Positions 53,856 through 64,000 of a stretch of 64,000 bases of DNA are shown one piece after another; position 1 is the stretch's first letter; the number at the start of each line of letters is the position of its first letter. The position numbers and the translations under genes were made by a program. Below the pieces are notes generated by a model. That model was given only the letters and a program-made list of their open reading frames with translations. It did not search any database and was not told the origin of the DNA. Origin of the DNA: Helicobacter rodentium ATCC 700285. GTDB lineage: Bacteria > Campylobacterota > Campylobacteria > Campylobacterales > Helicobacteraceae. Where the stretch lies: the NCBI RefSeq assembly GCF_000687535.1, contig NZ_JHWC01000009.1, positions 26,008 to 90,007 on the forward strand. The letters run 5' to 3'.

Positions 53856-56114
53856 ATGTTACGTTCATTATGGTCAGGTGTAAGCGGTATGCAGGCTCAT
53901 CAAATTGCTCTTGATGTAGAATCTAACAACATTGCAAACGTCAATACAAACGGCTTTAAATATTCTCGCGCAGATTTTTCTACAATGGTAAGTCAAACTC
54001 GTCGTTCTGCTACGATTCCTTACGCAGGATATGGTGGGGTAAATGATTATTCCGTAGGACTTGGAACAAGCATCAACACAACAACCAAAGTTTTTTCACA
54101 AGGTTCTATGCAAAACACAGACAGAAAAGCAGACTTGGCTTTAAGTGGAAATGGTATGTTTGTTGTTAGTAACAACGGCGGACTCACAAGAGCATATACT
54201 CGTGATGGTGCATTTTCCTTTGATGCTGTGGGAAATCTTGTAACAACAAGTGGTTTCATCGTGCAAGGTTGGTTAAGAGACCTTAATAAACTAGATTGTG
54301 CTTGTGGTAGCGGAGAGTTGAATCGTGTGGATTCCACAGGACCGATTAAAAATATCACGATTGACCCTCGTATGACCGTTCCTGCAAAAGCTACAAGCAA
54401 TGTAGAGGGCAATATTAACCTTACAAGTGGTAGAAAAACAGAAAACATTACTTGCCCTAGCCCACTAGATAGCTCTGCTGCAAACAACTATATCGCAGGC
54501 GGACTAGATAGAATCTATGATACAAACGATAAACAATTAGAAGTAGAACAAGATATGGGCGTAATGTTTAATGGAAGTGGAGAAGCTCTAATGCTCCAAG
54601 AAGGACAAGGAATCTGGGTAAGCTACCAAACCGCGACTTCTAACCGCATTATGCTAGACCCTAATCCTGCGGCAGGTCCTGTTACAACCACTGTTACAAT
54701 CAATGGGCAAACCATTACTTGGACGAATGATGCAGCCGTTTCTGGCTCTTCTCACCTACTTGCCGCACAAGTAGCGATTAACAACCTAAAAGACAAAACA
54801 GGTGTAGAAGCCCTCACACAAAATGGAATGTTGATTTTACAAAACCTTAACCAAATGGATGGCGATGGCTCTAATAAAAATATCCGCGCAAGTGGCTTTG
54901 ATAATGGAATCTTTTTAAATGGTGGATTTCAAGATGCTGCGGGTAACTTATCTGATTCTCAAACCGTAACCACAGCATTTAAATACATCTACACCACACA
55001 AACCGATGCGGATTCCGCCTCTGGACAATTCCGCACCACAGAAGATTTGCGCTCTGTTATCCAACAAGACGCAAACAAAGTTAAAGCCTTTGGTGGAGAT
55101 TCTGCGGCTGCAGCTGCGGGTATGGCTGCTGGTTTTGGACAAAGCAATTATAGCGTGAGTGTCATTTTGAACAACACAGGACAATTTGAAATCAACAACA
55201 AACAAGATGGATTAACCACACAGAATGATTGGGCAAATGGTGGTTCAGCTTATGATAATCTTAATATCTTTGTCTCTGCCTTTAACGATACGCTCAATAC
55301 CACCAATGTGCTTTTCAAAAATGTAATGAAAGGTATGAACACAGGCGTTCTCGTAGAGGGTGGAAATGTAACAAGCTCTGGTGGAATCCGAATGGCAACT
55401 TTTGGACAAACCGTGGAGATTTTTGATAGTCTTGGAAACAAACACGAAATGCAAATTGAATTTACCAAAGTGCAAGGCAACCAATGGAATTGGCGTGTTA
55501 CTGTGCCTGAACCTGCGGAATTACTTGGTGCGACTGCACAACGTCCAAATATCCTAGAGGGCGGAAATGTAACCTTTGGAGAGCAAGGGGAGTTGCTAGG
55601 ATTCAACCCCTCTACGATTCAGTTTAAACCAAACAATGGAGCAAAATTCCCACAAGCTATTAACCTAAACTTTGGTTCAGGTGGAGGATACGATGGATTA
55701 ACAAGCACAGCAAAAGAATCTGAAGCTAATAAAATAAGCGGGGACGGATATGCTTCTGGTATGTTAAAAGACTTCTATTTTGACGCAACAGGAACAATGA
55801 TAGGTGTGTTTGACAATGGACGAAACTTTGCTCTTGCGCAAGTAGCGGTGGCAACTTTTGCTAACTATGAGGGCTTACAAGAAGGTGGAAACAATCTTTA
55901 TACAGAATCTCCAAACTCTGGAGATCCTACCTTTGGAGCAGCTGGAACAGGCGGAAGAGCAAGTATTGAGGCTTCTAAACTAGAGATGAGTAACACCGAC
56001 TTAAGTCGAGGCTTAACACAACTCATCGTGGTGCAAAGAGGATTCCAAGCAAGTTCTAAATCCGTTACGACTTCCGATCAAATCCTCAACACCTTGCTCC
56101 AATTAAAACAATAA
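53856..56114 (+). CDS. flgE: Flagellar hook protein FlgE
   Basis: 752 residues, close to H. pylori FlgE1 in size. The N-terminus MLRSLWSGVSGMQAHQIALD and SNNIANVNTNGFKYSRADF is the rod/hook signature; the C-terminal NTDLSRGLTQLIVVQRGFQA helix completes D0. The central part is the variable surface domain with Gly/Asn/Ser-rich sequence. It forms the curved hook that joins motor to filament; no signal peptide (exported by the flagellar secretion system). It follows a sigma-54 promoter and is closed by a hairpin terminator. No other hook gene is adjacent. Confidence 0.95.
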   Translation: MLRSLWSGVSGMQAHQIALDVESNNIANVNTNGFKYSRADFSTMVSQTRRSATIPYAGYGGVNDYSVGLGTSINTTTKVFSQGSMQNTDRKADLALSGNGMFVVSNNGGLTRAYTRDGAFSFDAVGNLVTTSGFIVQGWLRDLNKLDCACGSGELNRVDSTGPIKNITIDPRMTVPAKATSNVEGNINLTSGRKTENITCPSPLDSSAANNYIAGGLDRIYDTNDKQLEVEQDMGVMFNGSGEALMLQEGQGIWVSYQTATSNRIMLDPNPAAGPVTTTVTINGQTITWTNDAAVSGSSHLLAAQVAINNLKDKTGVEALTQNGMLILQNLNQMDGDGSNKNIRASGFDNGIFLNGGFQDAAGNLSDSQTVTTAFKYIYTTQTDADSASGQFRTTEDLRSVIQQDANKVKAFGGDSAAAAAGMAAGFGQSNYSVSVILNNTGQFEINNKQDGLTTQNDWANGGSAYDNLNIFVSAFNDTLNTTNVLFKNVMKGMNTGVLVEGGNVTSSGGIRMATFGQTVEIFDSLGNKHEMQIEFTKVQGNQWNWRVTVPEPAELLGATAQRPNILEGGNVTFGEQGELLGFNPSTIQFKPNNGAKFPQAINLNFGSGGGYDGLTSTAKESEANKISGDGYASGMLKDFYFDATGTMIGVFDNGRNFALAQVAVATFANYEGLQEGGNNLYTESPNSGDPTFGAAGTGGRASIEASKLEMSNTDLSRGLTQLIVVQRGFQASSKSVTTSDQILNTLLQLKQ

Positions 56115-56129
56115 CCCTCTCTCATTGGC

Positions 56130-56153
56130 GTAGGCTTTTAGCCTACACTTTTT
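56130..56153 (+). terminator. Intrinsic terminator of flgE
   Basis: Stem GTAGGCT / AGCCTAC, loop TTT, followed by ACTTTTT. Starts 16 bp after the flgE stop. Confidence 0.8.
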
Positions 56154-56164
56154 CTACAAGATTC

Positions 56165-56520
56165 TACATTAAGTTTGCTTTTTGTCATTGCAAGGAATGA
56201 GCAAAGCAAATGACGAAACAATCCATAATGCTACACACTTTACCACTTCATCATTGCGAGAAAATTTCAAAAATTTTCGTGGCAATCTATAATGTGGAAT
56301 CTCGCCTTGAAAGATTCCATCGTAAAGGATTCTGTATGCAAGATTGTAGATTGCTTCACTAGCGTTCGCAAGGACGAGGTGGTAAATTTTGCGCCATTGT
56401 GAGGAATGAATACAATGAGGGACAAAGCAATCTATAATGTTGTTTGGATTCTGTCATTGCGAGACTTCGTAAGAAGTCGTGGCAATCTATAATGTGGAAT
56501 CTCGTCTTGCAAGACTCCAT
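56165..56520. repeat. Interspersed palindromic repeat block
   Basis: Inner hairpins GAAAATTT-caa-AAATTTTC (56260-56278) and GACTTC-gtaa-GAAGTC (about 56463), separated by arms GATTGCTTCACTAGCG and GGGACAAAGCAATCTATAAT. About 120 bp matches 51684-51800. Ends about 75 bp before the MCP start. Confidence 0.85.
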
Positions 56521-56596
56521 TAAGTTAAGCTATATTTTACTTTTATAAAATTTTAGGCATAATGTAAAGTTAAGATTATTGGAGGAGGTAATCAAA

Positions 56597-58648
56597 ATGT
56601 GGAACAAACTCTCTATGGCAAAAAAGTTTTTCTTTATTCAAATTCTCATCGCTTTTATCATTGGCTTACCCTTTGTCTTTTTTGTACAATATAGTATGGA
56701 TTATCTCACGCAAAAACAAATGAAAGCACAAATCAGTCAAATTGCGTCTATTGTAGAAGGTAACTTTGAAGTGATTTCCAATCAAATCATCGGAGAAAGT
56801 GATAATTCTTTGAGTTTTTTTGAAAGCGACCTTGCCACGCGTTATGGAGAAAAGAGTGCTGATAGCTATAAAATAGAGGGTTCTACGAATCTTGGAGCAA
56901 TCAATGTGCCTAGCCTCTATTACAATGGAATCAATCTTGTTAGCGATACAGATTTAGTAGATAATTTCTCCAAGCTAACAAATGGGGTTGCAACAATATT
57001 TGTGCGCAAGGACGATGAGTTTATACGCATTGCAACCTCATTGAAAGACGAATCGGGAAATAGAATGGTTGGCACTTCCTTAAACTCTTCCCACCCTGCT
57101 TTTGCAGATATGACAAAAGTGAATCCAACAATTTTTCGTGGCAAAGTGCGCTTGGTAGGCAGAGATTATATGTCTGTCTATAAACCCATTATCAATGGCG
57201 ATAATCAGACGATTGGAATCTTATTTGTAGCTTACGATTTGAGAAATTTTTATCAGCTGATTTCATCAAAACTTCAAGGCATTCAAATCGGGAAAAATGG
57301 GAAAATTCTCATTTTGGATAAAACCAACAATACCTTTATTGTCGGTGCAAATGGCGCACCAAAAGATTATCCTTATTTGCAAAACCTCAAACCCAAGACT
57401 TCAATCCAATACACAAAAAATGGCAACAATTATGAAAGTTATGTGGATTATAACTCCTCGCTTGATTTATACATTCTAGCAGAAATCTTAAAAGCGGATT
57501 TCACAGAAGAAAATAATAAAGTCTCATTCACGATTATTTTTGGCATTGTCCTTATGCTTTTGCTATCTCTTATCTCGTCTTTTATGATTATGAAATTTTC
57601 TTTGCTTAACCGCATTAATGGAATCGCGGATTTACTCTTTGGCTTCTTAAAATATCTCAATTATGAAACGCCTAATCCGCCCCTACTTACAAAACCTAAA
57701 GCAGAGGATGAAATTGGAATGATGCGGTTGGCAATCAACCAAAACATTCAAAATGTCCAACAAGGCTTAGATGAGGACAAAAAAGCAGTAGAACAATCCA
57801 TTCAAACAGCTAAAGCAGTAGAAAATGGAGACTTAACAGCAAGAATCATAGAGAATCCTCACAATCCACAGCTGATAGAATTAAAGAATGTGTTGAACAA
57901 TATGTTAGATGTTTTACAAGAAAAAGTAGGCTCTAATATGAATGAAATCCATAGAGTTTTTGAATCCTATAAATCCCTAGACTTTACAACAGAAGTAGAG
58001 AATGCAAAAGGTAGTGTAGAGATGACAACCAATATTCTAGGAGAAGAGATTAGAAAAATGCTAAGCTCTTCAGGAGGATATGCAAAAGAATTAGCACAAC
58101 AAACACATCTCTTACGAGATTCTATGAATAAACTCCTAGATGGTAGCTCCTCTCAAGCAAGTTCTCTCCAACAATCTGCAGCAGCCATTGAAGAGATTTC
58201 AAGCTCAATGCAAAATGTCAGTGATAAAACCACAGAGGTTACAAGACAAGCAGAGGATATTAAAAACATTGTAGGAGTGATTAAAGACATTGCAGACCAA
58301 ACCAACTTACTTGCACTAAATGCAGCCATTGAAGCAGCAAGAGCAGGAGAACACGGAAGAGGCTTTGCAGTTGTTGCAGATGAAGTAAGAAAACTAGCAG
58401 AGAGAACAGGAAAGTCTTTAAATGAAATAGAAGCAAATGTCAATGTGCTTGTGCAAGGTGTCAATGATATGAGTGAATCCATTAAAGAACAAACCGCAGG
58501 TGTTACACAAATCAATGAAGCCATTGCACAACTAGAATCTGTTACACAAGATAATGTCAGTGTTGCGAATAACACCAATGATATTACATTGCAAGTCAAT
58601 AGTATTGCTGATGATATTTTAGAAGATGTGAATAAGAAGAAGTTTTAG
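56597..58648 (+). CDS. Methyl-accepting chemotaxis protein
   Basis: 683 residues from ATG 56597 ([13 protein letters not shown]), chosen over an upstream TTG because GGAGGAGGTAATC precedes it. Membrane helix at about 13-35, Cache-type periplasmic sensor (about 36-305), second helix ([20 protein letters not shown] region), HAMP with [20 protein letters not shown], then the signalling domain with [20 protein letters not shown] at the tip and C-terminal VNKKKF. Residues around 380-435 are almost identical at DNA level to the next receptor (62.6 kb). Ligand unknown. Confidence 0.93.
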   Translation: MWNKLSMAKKFFFIQILIAFIIGLPFVFFVQYSMDYLTQKQMKAQISQIASIVEGNFEVISNQIIGESDNSLSFFESDLATRYGEKSADSYKIEGSTNLGAINVPSLYYNGINLVSDTDLVDNFSKLTNGVATIFVRKDDEFIRIATSLKDESGNRMVGTSLNSSHPAFADMTKVNPTIFRGKVRLVGRDYMSVYKPIINGDNQTIGILFVAYDLRNFYQLISSKLQGIQIGKNGKILILDKTNNTFIVGANGAPKDYPYLQNLKPKTSIQYTKNGNNYESYVDYNSSLDLYILAEILKADFTEENNKVSFTIIFGIVLMLLLSLISSFMIMKFSLLNRINGIADLLFGFLKYLNYETPNPPLLTKPKAEDEIGMMRLAINQNIQNVQQGLDEDKKAVEQSIQTAKAVENGDLTARIIENPHNPQLIELKNVLNNMLDVLQEKVGSNMNEIHRVFESYKSLDFTTEVENAKGSVEMTTNILGEEIRKMLSSSGGYAKELAQQTHLLRDSMNKLLDGSSSQASSLQQSAAAIEEISSSMQNVSDKTTEVTRQAEDIKNIVGVIKDIADQTNLLALNAAIEAARAGEHGRGFAVVADEVRKLAERTGKSLNEIEANVNVLVQGVNDMSESIKEQTAGVTQINEAIAQLESVTQDNVSVANNTNDITLQVNSIADDILEDVNKKKF

Positions 58649-58659
58649 GGGATTATCCT

Positions 58660-59010
58660 TAAGGCTTCACACTTCGTCATTATAAAAAATAAAACATAAG
58701 GACAGAAAACCAAAGCGTCTCTTCTACATTCTTGCGTCCCTCTCTCTATCCTTGTGAAAGGAGTTAGCCTCGTGGCAACCTATAAAATGCACTTTCTTAA
58801 AGATTCCATTGTTGAATCTAATTTATATTAGATTATGGATTGCCACAGCCTCTAACGAGGCTTTGTAAAGACAGAGTAAAAAACTTACAAGTAATCCAAA
58901 ATTATAGATTGCCACGATTCCGCTAACACGGAATCTCGTAAGGACAGAAAGACTAACCATTGCGTCCTCCCTTCTGTCATTGCGAGGAATGAATAAAGTA
59001 GGGGAATCCG
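58660..59010. repeat. Interspersed palindromic repeat block
   Basis: ATTATGGATTGCCACAGCCT-ctaac-GAGGCT arm (about 58834), GATTCCG-ctaaca-CGGAATC inner hairpin (58916-58935), and flanking TCATTGCGAGGAATGAATAA. Fills the gap between the MCP and the convergent cotransporter gene. Confidence 0.8.
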
Positions 59011-59029
59011 TGGGTGTGTAGGTATGTAG

Positions 59030-60817
59030 TTATTTCTCCTCCCCTGATTCTTGTGCAACCTCTAGCCCTAGCCATTCTTCTTTGGTAAAGATTACTTCCA
59101 CAGCCTCCATTAAACTCATTGCAATATCTGCGACAAAAGCACTATCATTAAGGATTGAAGTAGCATTTGTAGCGGTGATTTTTTCCTCTGAAATAAGCTT
59201 TTCTACATCACGCATTGTATGATAATCGTATTCTTTTAGTAAATCTTTTGCTGCACCAATTTGCTTGACAATCACATACGCACTTTCATCTTTCATTAGC
59301 TTCAACTCTTCAATACTGCGCAACAATTCACCCAAATCCTTGCGCATATTATTGTATTGCTCTGCCAAATAAGGATTAGAAGAGACAGAATAAATTTTCA
59401 TATTTGCTTGGATAAGCTTTAAGTTTTTTGTGGCTTCTGTGATATTACGCGCTGCAATTTTAAAGGAATAAATGCGTTGGTTCTTGTTCTCATCTTCCAC
59501 ATATCGTTGCACTTTAGTAGAAAATTCAAGAATCGCATCAAATAGCACTTTAATTTTTCGTTTATAGAGATAATCCAAATCCACATTTCCGCTAAACCAT
59601 TTTTTTGTTTTTACTATCGTATCAAAGCTTTCACTTCCGCGAATATCGCTACGATTAAAGCCGATTGTATGCGCAATCATCGCATAAGCATTGTTGTATA
59701 AATGCACCGATTCTTTTTGTAAAGCCTCTATGGCGGTATCCGAATATTCTATAATGTTACTATCCAAATACAAGGGCGCGTCCATATCTCTATCACGAGG
59801 TGCTTTGATGGTTTTATCCAAAATAAATACAATTTGTCTAATAAATAAAGAAATTATAATCACACCTATAAGGTTAAATAAAGTATGAAAAAGTGCTGTT
59901 TTAAGCCCCCAATTATCGGGTGCAAGTCCTAAAAAATCTGCTGTAATATTTACCAAAGAAACAAAATAAGGAAAAAATATAATGACGATAATTGCAATGC
60001 TAAAGTTAAAAATACAATTTGCAATCGCAAGTTTTTTCCCCTCAATATTCGCACTAAGACTTGCAATAACAGCAGTTACAACTCCTCCAACACTTGTTCC
60101 AAGCGTAGCAGCTAGTGCATTTTCAAATCCAATTTGCCCACTTACCAACGCAGAAATAATAATTGCTAAGGTTGCGTGGCTACTTTGCACGATTCCCGTC
60201 ATTAAAGCCCCAAGCCCCACAAAAATAAGCACACCTTTAAATCCATCAAAATTAAAACGCGAAAGATCCATAATCTCTTTATAGGATTCAAAACCACCTT
60301 TGATATAATCTACACCTAAAAAGAAAAATCCAAGCCCCACAAAGATTAACCCGATCCCTTTAAATACCTTATCTTTTTGAAAATTTAACACCGTTCCACA
60401 CACAATAAGCGGAATCGCTAAGATAGAAATTTTAATACTTGTCAAACCAACAATAAGCCAAGACCCAGCACTATTTCCCAAATTTGCTCCAAAGATGATT
60501 CCAATTCCTTGTGCAAGAGTAATAAGACTAGCAGAGAGGAAAGAAATAGAAATAACTGAAACTAAAGTGGAGGACTGCATTAACACTGTCGTAACTACAC
60601 CAAATACAATACTTTTTAAACGCGTATCTGTGGATTTGGTTAAAATCTTTTCTAAAAGCCCCCCACTAAAAGACTTAAACCCCGTGCTTAGATTCATCAT
60701 ACCAATAAGCAAAATCGCAACACCCGCGAGAATTTGTGCCACCTCCGGAAACACAACCAAAAAATATAACATTAAGATAATGACAAAAATTAAAGAATAT
60801 CGTTTAATGCTCTGCAA
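59030..60817 (-). CDS. Na/Pi cotransporter family protein
   Basis: 595 residues. Residues 1 to about 310 contain 8-9 hydrophobic segments with the two Na/Pi repeats carrying QSS motifs (VLMQSSTLVSVISISFL and TGIVQSSHATLAIIISALV) and GANLGNSAGSW. The last ~250 residues form a PhoU-like helical domain (VVEALQKESVHLYNNAYAM region to the end). It imports phosphate with sodium or relates to envelope phosphate metabolism. No pst or phoR gene is adjacent. Convergent to the MCP, isolated by repeats downstream and a 190-bp AT-rich leader upstream. Confidence 0.9.
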   Translation of the reverse strand: MQSIKRYSLIFVIILMLYFLVVFPEVAQILAGVAILLIGMMNLSTGFKSFSGGLLEKILTKSTDTRLKSIVFGVVTTVLMQSSTLVSVISISFLSASLITLAQGIGIIFGANLGNSAGSWLIVGLTSIKISILAIPLIVCGTVLNFQKDKVFKGIGLIFVGLGFFFLGVDYIKGGFESYKEIMDLSRFNFDGFKGVLIFVGLGALMTGIVQSSHATLAIIISALVSGQIGFENALAATLGTSVGGVVTAVIASLSANIEGKKLAIANCIFNFSIAIIVIIFFPYFVSLVNITADFLGLAPDNWGLKTALFHTLFNLIGVIIISLFIRQIVFILDKTIKAPRDRDMDAPLYLDSNIIEYSDTAIEALQKESVHLYNNAYAMIAHTIGFNRSDIRGSESFDTIVKTKKWFSGNVDLDYLYKRKIKVLFDAILEFSTKVQRYVEDENKNQRIYSFKIAARNITEATKNLKLIQANMKIYSVSSNPYLAEQYNNMRKDLGELLRSIEELKLMKDESAYVIVKQIGAAKDLLKEYDYHTMRDVEKLISEEKITATNATSILNDSAFVADIAMSLMEAVEVIFTKEEWLGLEVAQESGEEK

Positions 60818-61014
60818 ACTTCTTCCTTATTTCAAAAATTAAATCTTTAATTATAACTAAAAGTTTAGTTATTTTTGTAGTTTAATATAAATTTAAGTTT
60901 TTTAATTTTGAAATAGCTTAAAAAATAAAATAATCTTTAACCTTTTAGGATTTTATTAAGTTATTAAGAATAATATTTTAAGATAAGGTTTTGTAGATTA
61001 AAAAAGGAGTGCAA

Positions 61015-62229
61015 ATGAGCCAAGAAGCTAAAAGGATATTAATTATTGGTGGTGGTTATGGTGGATTAAAAGTCGCTTTAGGCTTACAAAGAAAATATCA
61101 GGGCGATGCAAAAATCACTCTCATCAGCAAACACGACTATCACTACCAAACAACATTGTTACATAAAGTAGCAATAGGAACATTAAGTGCGCGAAAGGCA
61201 AGAATTTATTATCGCAAGATTCTCAATCCACAAAAAGTGCAATTCATCAAGGATAAAATCAAGGATCTTTGCCCACAAGAAAACAAAGTTATAGGTAATG
61301 GAGGAGAATATTTTTATGATTATTTAATCATTGGACTTGGTTTTAAGCCCGATAATTTTGGAATTACGGGCGTGGATAAATATGCCTACAAACTCTCCTC
61401 TCTTAACGCGGCACTCAAACTCACAAAAAATATTGAAAATAAATTTAAAGAATTTATCCACACAAAAAATCCAAGAGACTTGCAAGTTATTGTGTGTGGC
61501 ACAGGTTTTACAGGTATTGAGTTTGCAGCAGAACTTGCGACACAATTAGAGGAACTTTGCCTTATCTGCGGAATTGACAGGAAGATTCCAAAGGTTACTT
61601 GCATAGGACGCTCTGCGCATATCTTGCCCGTATTTAACGAAAAACTTGTCCAAACAGCAGAATCTAAACTCAAAGCACTTGGCGTAGAAATCCTATCAGG
61701 TGCAACAATCAAAGAAATCAAAGAGGGTAAAGTTATCGTAGAGAAAGACGGGCAAAAGCAGGAAGTCTATGGAAATACGATCATTTGGAGTGCGGGCGTC
61801 AAAGGAAGCGATATTGTAGAAAATTCCGAGATCCCGAACAAAAAAGGACGCATTCAAGTCAATCCTCAATTACAATGCGACAAATTCCCGAATATTTATG
61901 TTGTGGGAGATTGCGCTATTGCCACTGATAAAGACGCAATTCACGCTCCTACTGCGCAATTATCGGCTCAAATGGGAGATTATCTAGCCGAACTCCTTTG
62001 TGCAAAATTAGCAAACAAAACTTTTGAAAAGCCTTTTAGATTCAATCATCGTGGCACGGTTTGCTCTATTGGACATACCGATGGCGTAGGAATCGTTTAT
62101 CATAAAAATGTCAAAGGTGAAATGGCAGCATTTATGAAAAATACGATTGAAAACAAATGGCTTTATAGTATTGGCGGAATGGATATGGTGCTTAAAAAAG
62201 GACAATTCCGCTATCGCACGAGCAATTAA
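61015..62229 (+). CDS. Type II NADH dehydrogenase (NDH-2-like)
   Basis: 404 residues from ATG 61015, because AAGGAGTGCAA precedes it; an in-frame GTG two codons earlier overlaps that site. FAD-binding Rossmann motif ILIIGGGYGGLKVALGL at the N-terminus, NAD-binding VIVCGTGFTGIEFAAELA near 165, and the FAD-binding NIYVVGDCA near 300. The C-terminal segment (HRGTVCSIGHTDGV) is typical of NDH-2 proteins, which pass electrons from NADH to quinone on the inner membrane without pumping protons. There is no transmembrane helix. A different pyridine-nucleotide oxidoreductase of the same fold is possible. Confidence 0.88.
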   Translation: MSQEAKRILIIGGGYGGLKVALGLQRKYQGDAKITLISKHDYHYQTTLLHKVAIGTLSARKARIYYRKILNPQKVQFIKDKIKDLCPQENKVIGNGGEYFYDYLIIGLGFKPDNFGITGVDKYAYKLSSLNAALKLTKNIENKFKEFIHTKNPRDLQVIVCGTGFTGIEFAAELATQLEELCLICGIDRKIPKVTCIGRSAHILPVFNEKLVQTAESKLKALGVEILSGATIKEIKEGKVIVEKDGQKQEVYGNTIIWSAGVKGSDIVENSEIPNKKGRIQVNPQLQCDKFPNIYVVGDCAIATDKDAIHAPTAQLSAQMGDYLAELLCAKLANKTFEKPFRFNHRGTVCSIGHTDGVGIVYHKNVKGEMAAFMKNTIENKWLYSIGGMDMVLKKGQFRYRTSN

Positions 62230-62264
62230 CAAATCATCTAAAGAATTGTTTGCGATTCTGCCAC

Positions 62265-62550
62265 TACATTAATTGCGAGAAAAATATAGTTTGGATTCTG
62301 TCATTGCGAGAGATTCGTTAGAATCTCGTGGCAATCTATAATCTTAATTAACCCAAAGATTCTATTACAAAGGCTTCTTTATGCTAAATTATAGATTGCC
62401 TCACTTTGTTCGTAATGATAAAATCCCAAGCGTCATTGCGAGGAATGAGCAAAGCAAATGACGAAGCAATCTATAATATTAAATAAAGAAAAATATCACA
62501 ATGGAATCTTAAAGGTTTGGAATTGTAAGGTTAATGTATGCTAGATTAAC
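62265..62550. repeat. Interspersed palindromic repeat block
   Basis: TCATTGCGA-GAGATTC-gtta-GAATCTC-GTGGCAATC arm (62301-62340), ATTATAGATTGCCTCACTTT arm, and a CATTGCGAGGAATGAGCAAAG...GAAGCAATCTATAAT arm. Fills the 422-bp gap before the last MCP; 62551-62651 is its AT-rich leader with GGAGACATA before ATG 62652. Confidence 0.85.
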
Positions 62551-62651
62551 AATAAAATATCAATTTGTTGTGTGTTGCTTTTTTTGATATACTTTCATTT
62601 TTCTATTCTCAACAAAAAAGTTCAATGGGTTTAATTCAAAAAGGAGACATA

Positions 62652-64000
62652 ATGAATTTTTTTCGTTCTTTAAGCATTGGCGCAAAGATTATGCTTGGTT
62701 TTTCAAGCATATTAATTGTTTGTATGTTGGCTGTTACAATAGTGATTGCAAAGATTTCACAAGATATTCAAATGGGCGAGGCAAACAAAATGCTTGTCAA
62801 TGCCGCTAAACGCGAGGCAAATTGGGCAGAGGGAATTTTTAATGGAATCTACACTGCTATGAATGCTTCAAGAGGATTTATATTGCGTGATGTGCAAAAC
62901 GGCGCACAAGCTGTTTTGGAAAACGATTTGATGGATATGTTTAGTAGTAATAATTGGGGAAATTTTGCCTATATTTATATCAGCAAAGATGAGCGATACA
63001 GAGGTGAGAGGATTGTAAATCCTAAGCATAGATTGCCTAATGGTGATTTTATGATTTTAACCATTGGCGATGGAAACAATCAAAATCATATTATCCAATC
63101 CAGTGAGGCGATTGCAAATTTTAATAGTGTGAAAAAAACCTTAGAGTCAGGGAAACCAGTGGTAGGCTCGCCTTCGTGGCAAACCATTAATGGCAAAAAA
63201 TATTTTGGTATGGGGATTAATCAACCTCTTATAGATAACAATGGCGTTGTATATGGAGTTTTAGGTGTATTTATTGATTTAGCAAGTGTTTCAGCAATAC
63301 TTCAAGATCCTAATAATTCTATTTACAAAGGCGACTTTAAGGGTATGTATGCGACAGATTCTACGATTGCCGCTCACGGGAGAAAAGAATTTTTGGGTAA
63401 ATTTTTACGAGAAGTCAATTCAAGCCCTACAATGAATGAGCTCAAACACGCAATTGAAAATCAAATTGAGGGAATCTTTAGTTATGTGAATTCACTAGGA
63501 GAGATGAGTTATACTGCTGTGGCAAATGTTTATATTGGTGATAGTAAAGACACGGCGGTATGGACAATCATTGTTTCAGCTCCAGAGGGTTCTATTTACG
63601 AACCTGTTTCAAAGCTTAGAATAGCAACGATTGTTGCAAATATCATTGTGATTCTTGTTGTAATGCTTGTAATGTTTTTCTTTATTCGCACACAAATTGT
63701 TGCACGATTAAAAAATATTTCTACTTTACTCTTTGGCTTCTTTAGATATATTCGCCACGAAGTAGAGACTCCTCCGGCATTATTGACTCCTAAAGCAAAC
63801 GATGAGTTTGGCACAATGACAAAAGAAATCAACCAAAACATTCAAAATGTCCAACAAGGCTTAGATGAGGATAAAAAAGCAGTAGAACAATCCATTCAAA
63901 CAGCCAAAGCAGTAGAAAATGGAGACTTAACAGCAAGAATCATAGAGAATCCTCACAATCCACAGCTGATAGAATTAAAGAATGTGTTGAACAATATGTT
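62652..64000 (+). CDS. Methyl-accepting chemotaxis protein, 3' end cut by window
   Basis: About 449 codons visible from ATG 62652. Membrane helix (IGAKIMLGFSSILIVCMLAV), Cache-type periplasmic domain to about 310, second helix (IATIVANIIVILVVMLVMFF), then HAMP with LTPKANDEFGTMTKEINQNI. From 63827 to the edge the DNA matches the MCP at 56.6 kb almost exactly, while the sensor half is unrelated. The signalling tip lies beyond the window. It is another receptor with a distinct ligand specificity but a shared signalling core. Confidence 0.93.
   Translation, partial: MNFFRSLSIGAKIMLGFSSILIVCMLAVTIVIAKISQDIQMGEANKMLVNAAKREANWAEGIFNGIYTAMNASRGFILRDVQNGAQAVLENDLMDMFSSNNWGNFAYIYISKDERYRGERIVNPKHRLPNGDFMILTIGDGNNQNHIIQSSEAIANFNSVKKTLESGKPVVGSPSWQTINGKKYFGMGINQPLIDNNGVVYGVLGVFIDLASVSAILQDPNNSIYKGDFKGMYATDSTIAAHGRKEFLGKFLREVNSSPTMNELKHAIENQIEGIFSYVNSLGEMSYTAVANVYIGDSKDTAVWTIIVSAPEGSIYEPVSKLRIATIVANIIVILVVMLVMFFFIRTQIVARLKNISTLLFGFFRYIRHEVETPPALLTPKANDEFGTMTKEINQNIQNVQQGLDEDKKAVEQSIQTAKAVENGDLTARIIENPHNPQLIELKNVLNNM

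Overview
The window looks like a chromosomal segment of a Helicobacter, probably an enterohepatic species (Campylobacterota). The evidence is AT-rich DNA, RpoN-type promoters in front of flagellar genes, a MurF with a membrane-embedded N-terminus, and gene blocks that I recall from H. pylori: nusB-ribH-kdsA-carbonic anhydrase-pyrF, ddl-hydrolase-murF-HIT, and accB-accC beside dcd. The species assignment is inference. No rRNA operon, insertion sequence, CRISPR array or complete prophage is visible.

Layout. 1-14.3 kb is core: pyrD (cut by the window edge), a HemN-family radical SAM protein, a YjfB-like motility protein, then a plus-strand run of an AsmA-like protein, a small-multidrug-export family protein, xthA, ybeY, a membrane hydrolase, cdsA, dxr, htrA and clpB, ending in tRNA-Pro. 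14.8-20.7 kb is minus-strand: SIMPL protein, HIT, murF, hydrolase, ddl, dapF. 21.1-29.0 kb is an accessory island between two copies of a 49-bp direct repeat: a HerA-like ATPase with an out-of-frame C12 tract, an LHH-motif nuclease, a SUKH immunity-like protein, a dynamin-like GTPase, a small membrane protein and a WYL regulator. 29.2-38.1 kb holds a short flagellin, accC-accB, dcd, a GT2-KpsC fusion and an amino-acid:sodium symporter. 38.4-45.5 kb is a decaying accessory zone: T4-type lysozyme, two small genes, two DUF2589 proteins behind an 18-bp inverted repeat, a frameshifted exported protein, a frameshifted chemoreceptor, a dead comEA and a glycosyltransferase scrap. 45.5-53.3 kb returns to core genes (pyrF, a C12-tract GT8 glycosyltransferase, nusB, ribH, kdsA, carbonic anhydrase, a PomB-type stator gene, dedA, ribB, tRNA-Gln, tRNA-fMet). 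53.8-64 kb holds flgE, two chemoreceptors, a Na/Pi cotransporter and a type II NADH dehydrogenase.

Two themes connect the window. First, nearly every long intergenic gap is filled with one interspersed palindromic repeat family. Its outer arms (CATTGCGAG...GTGGCAATCTATAAT) are conserved, while the central hairpin changes sequence and stays self-complementary. Some copies form the last codons of neighbouring genes. Second, several surface or defence-type genes carry switches or recombination substrates: poly-C tracts in the island ATPase (OFF as read) and the GT8 gene (ON as read), tandem repeats in the dynamin gene, and an in-frame 88-bp internal repeat in the KpsC fusion.

The best candidate for an undescribed system is the 21.1-29.0 kb operon. 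It joins a switchable HerA-type motor, a nuclease/immunity pair, a membrane-remodelling GTPase and a WYL regulator. The lysozyme-DUF2589 operon at 38.4-41.2 kb is a second, less clear candidate.
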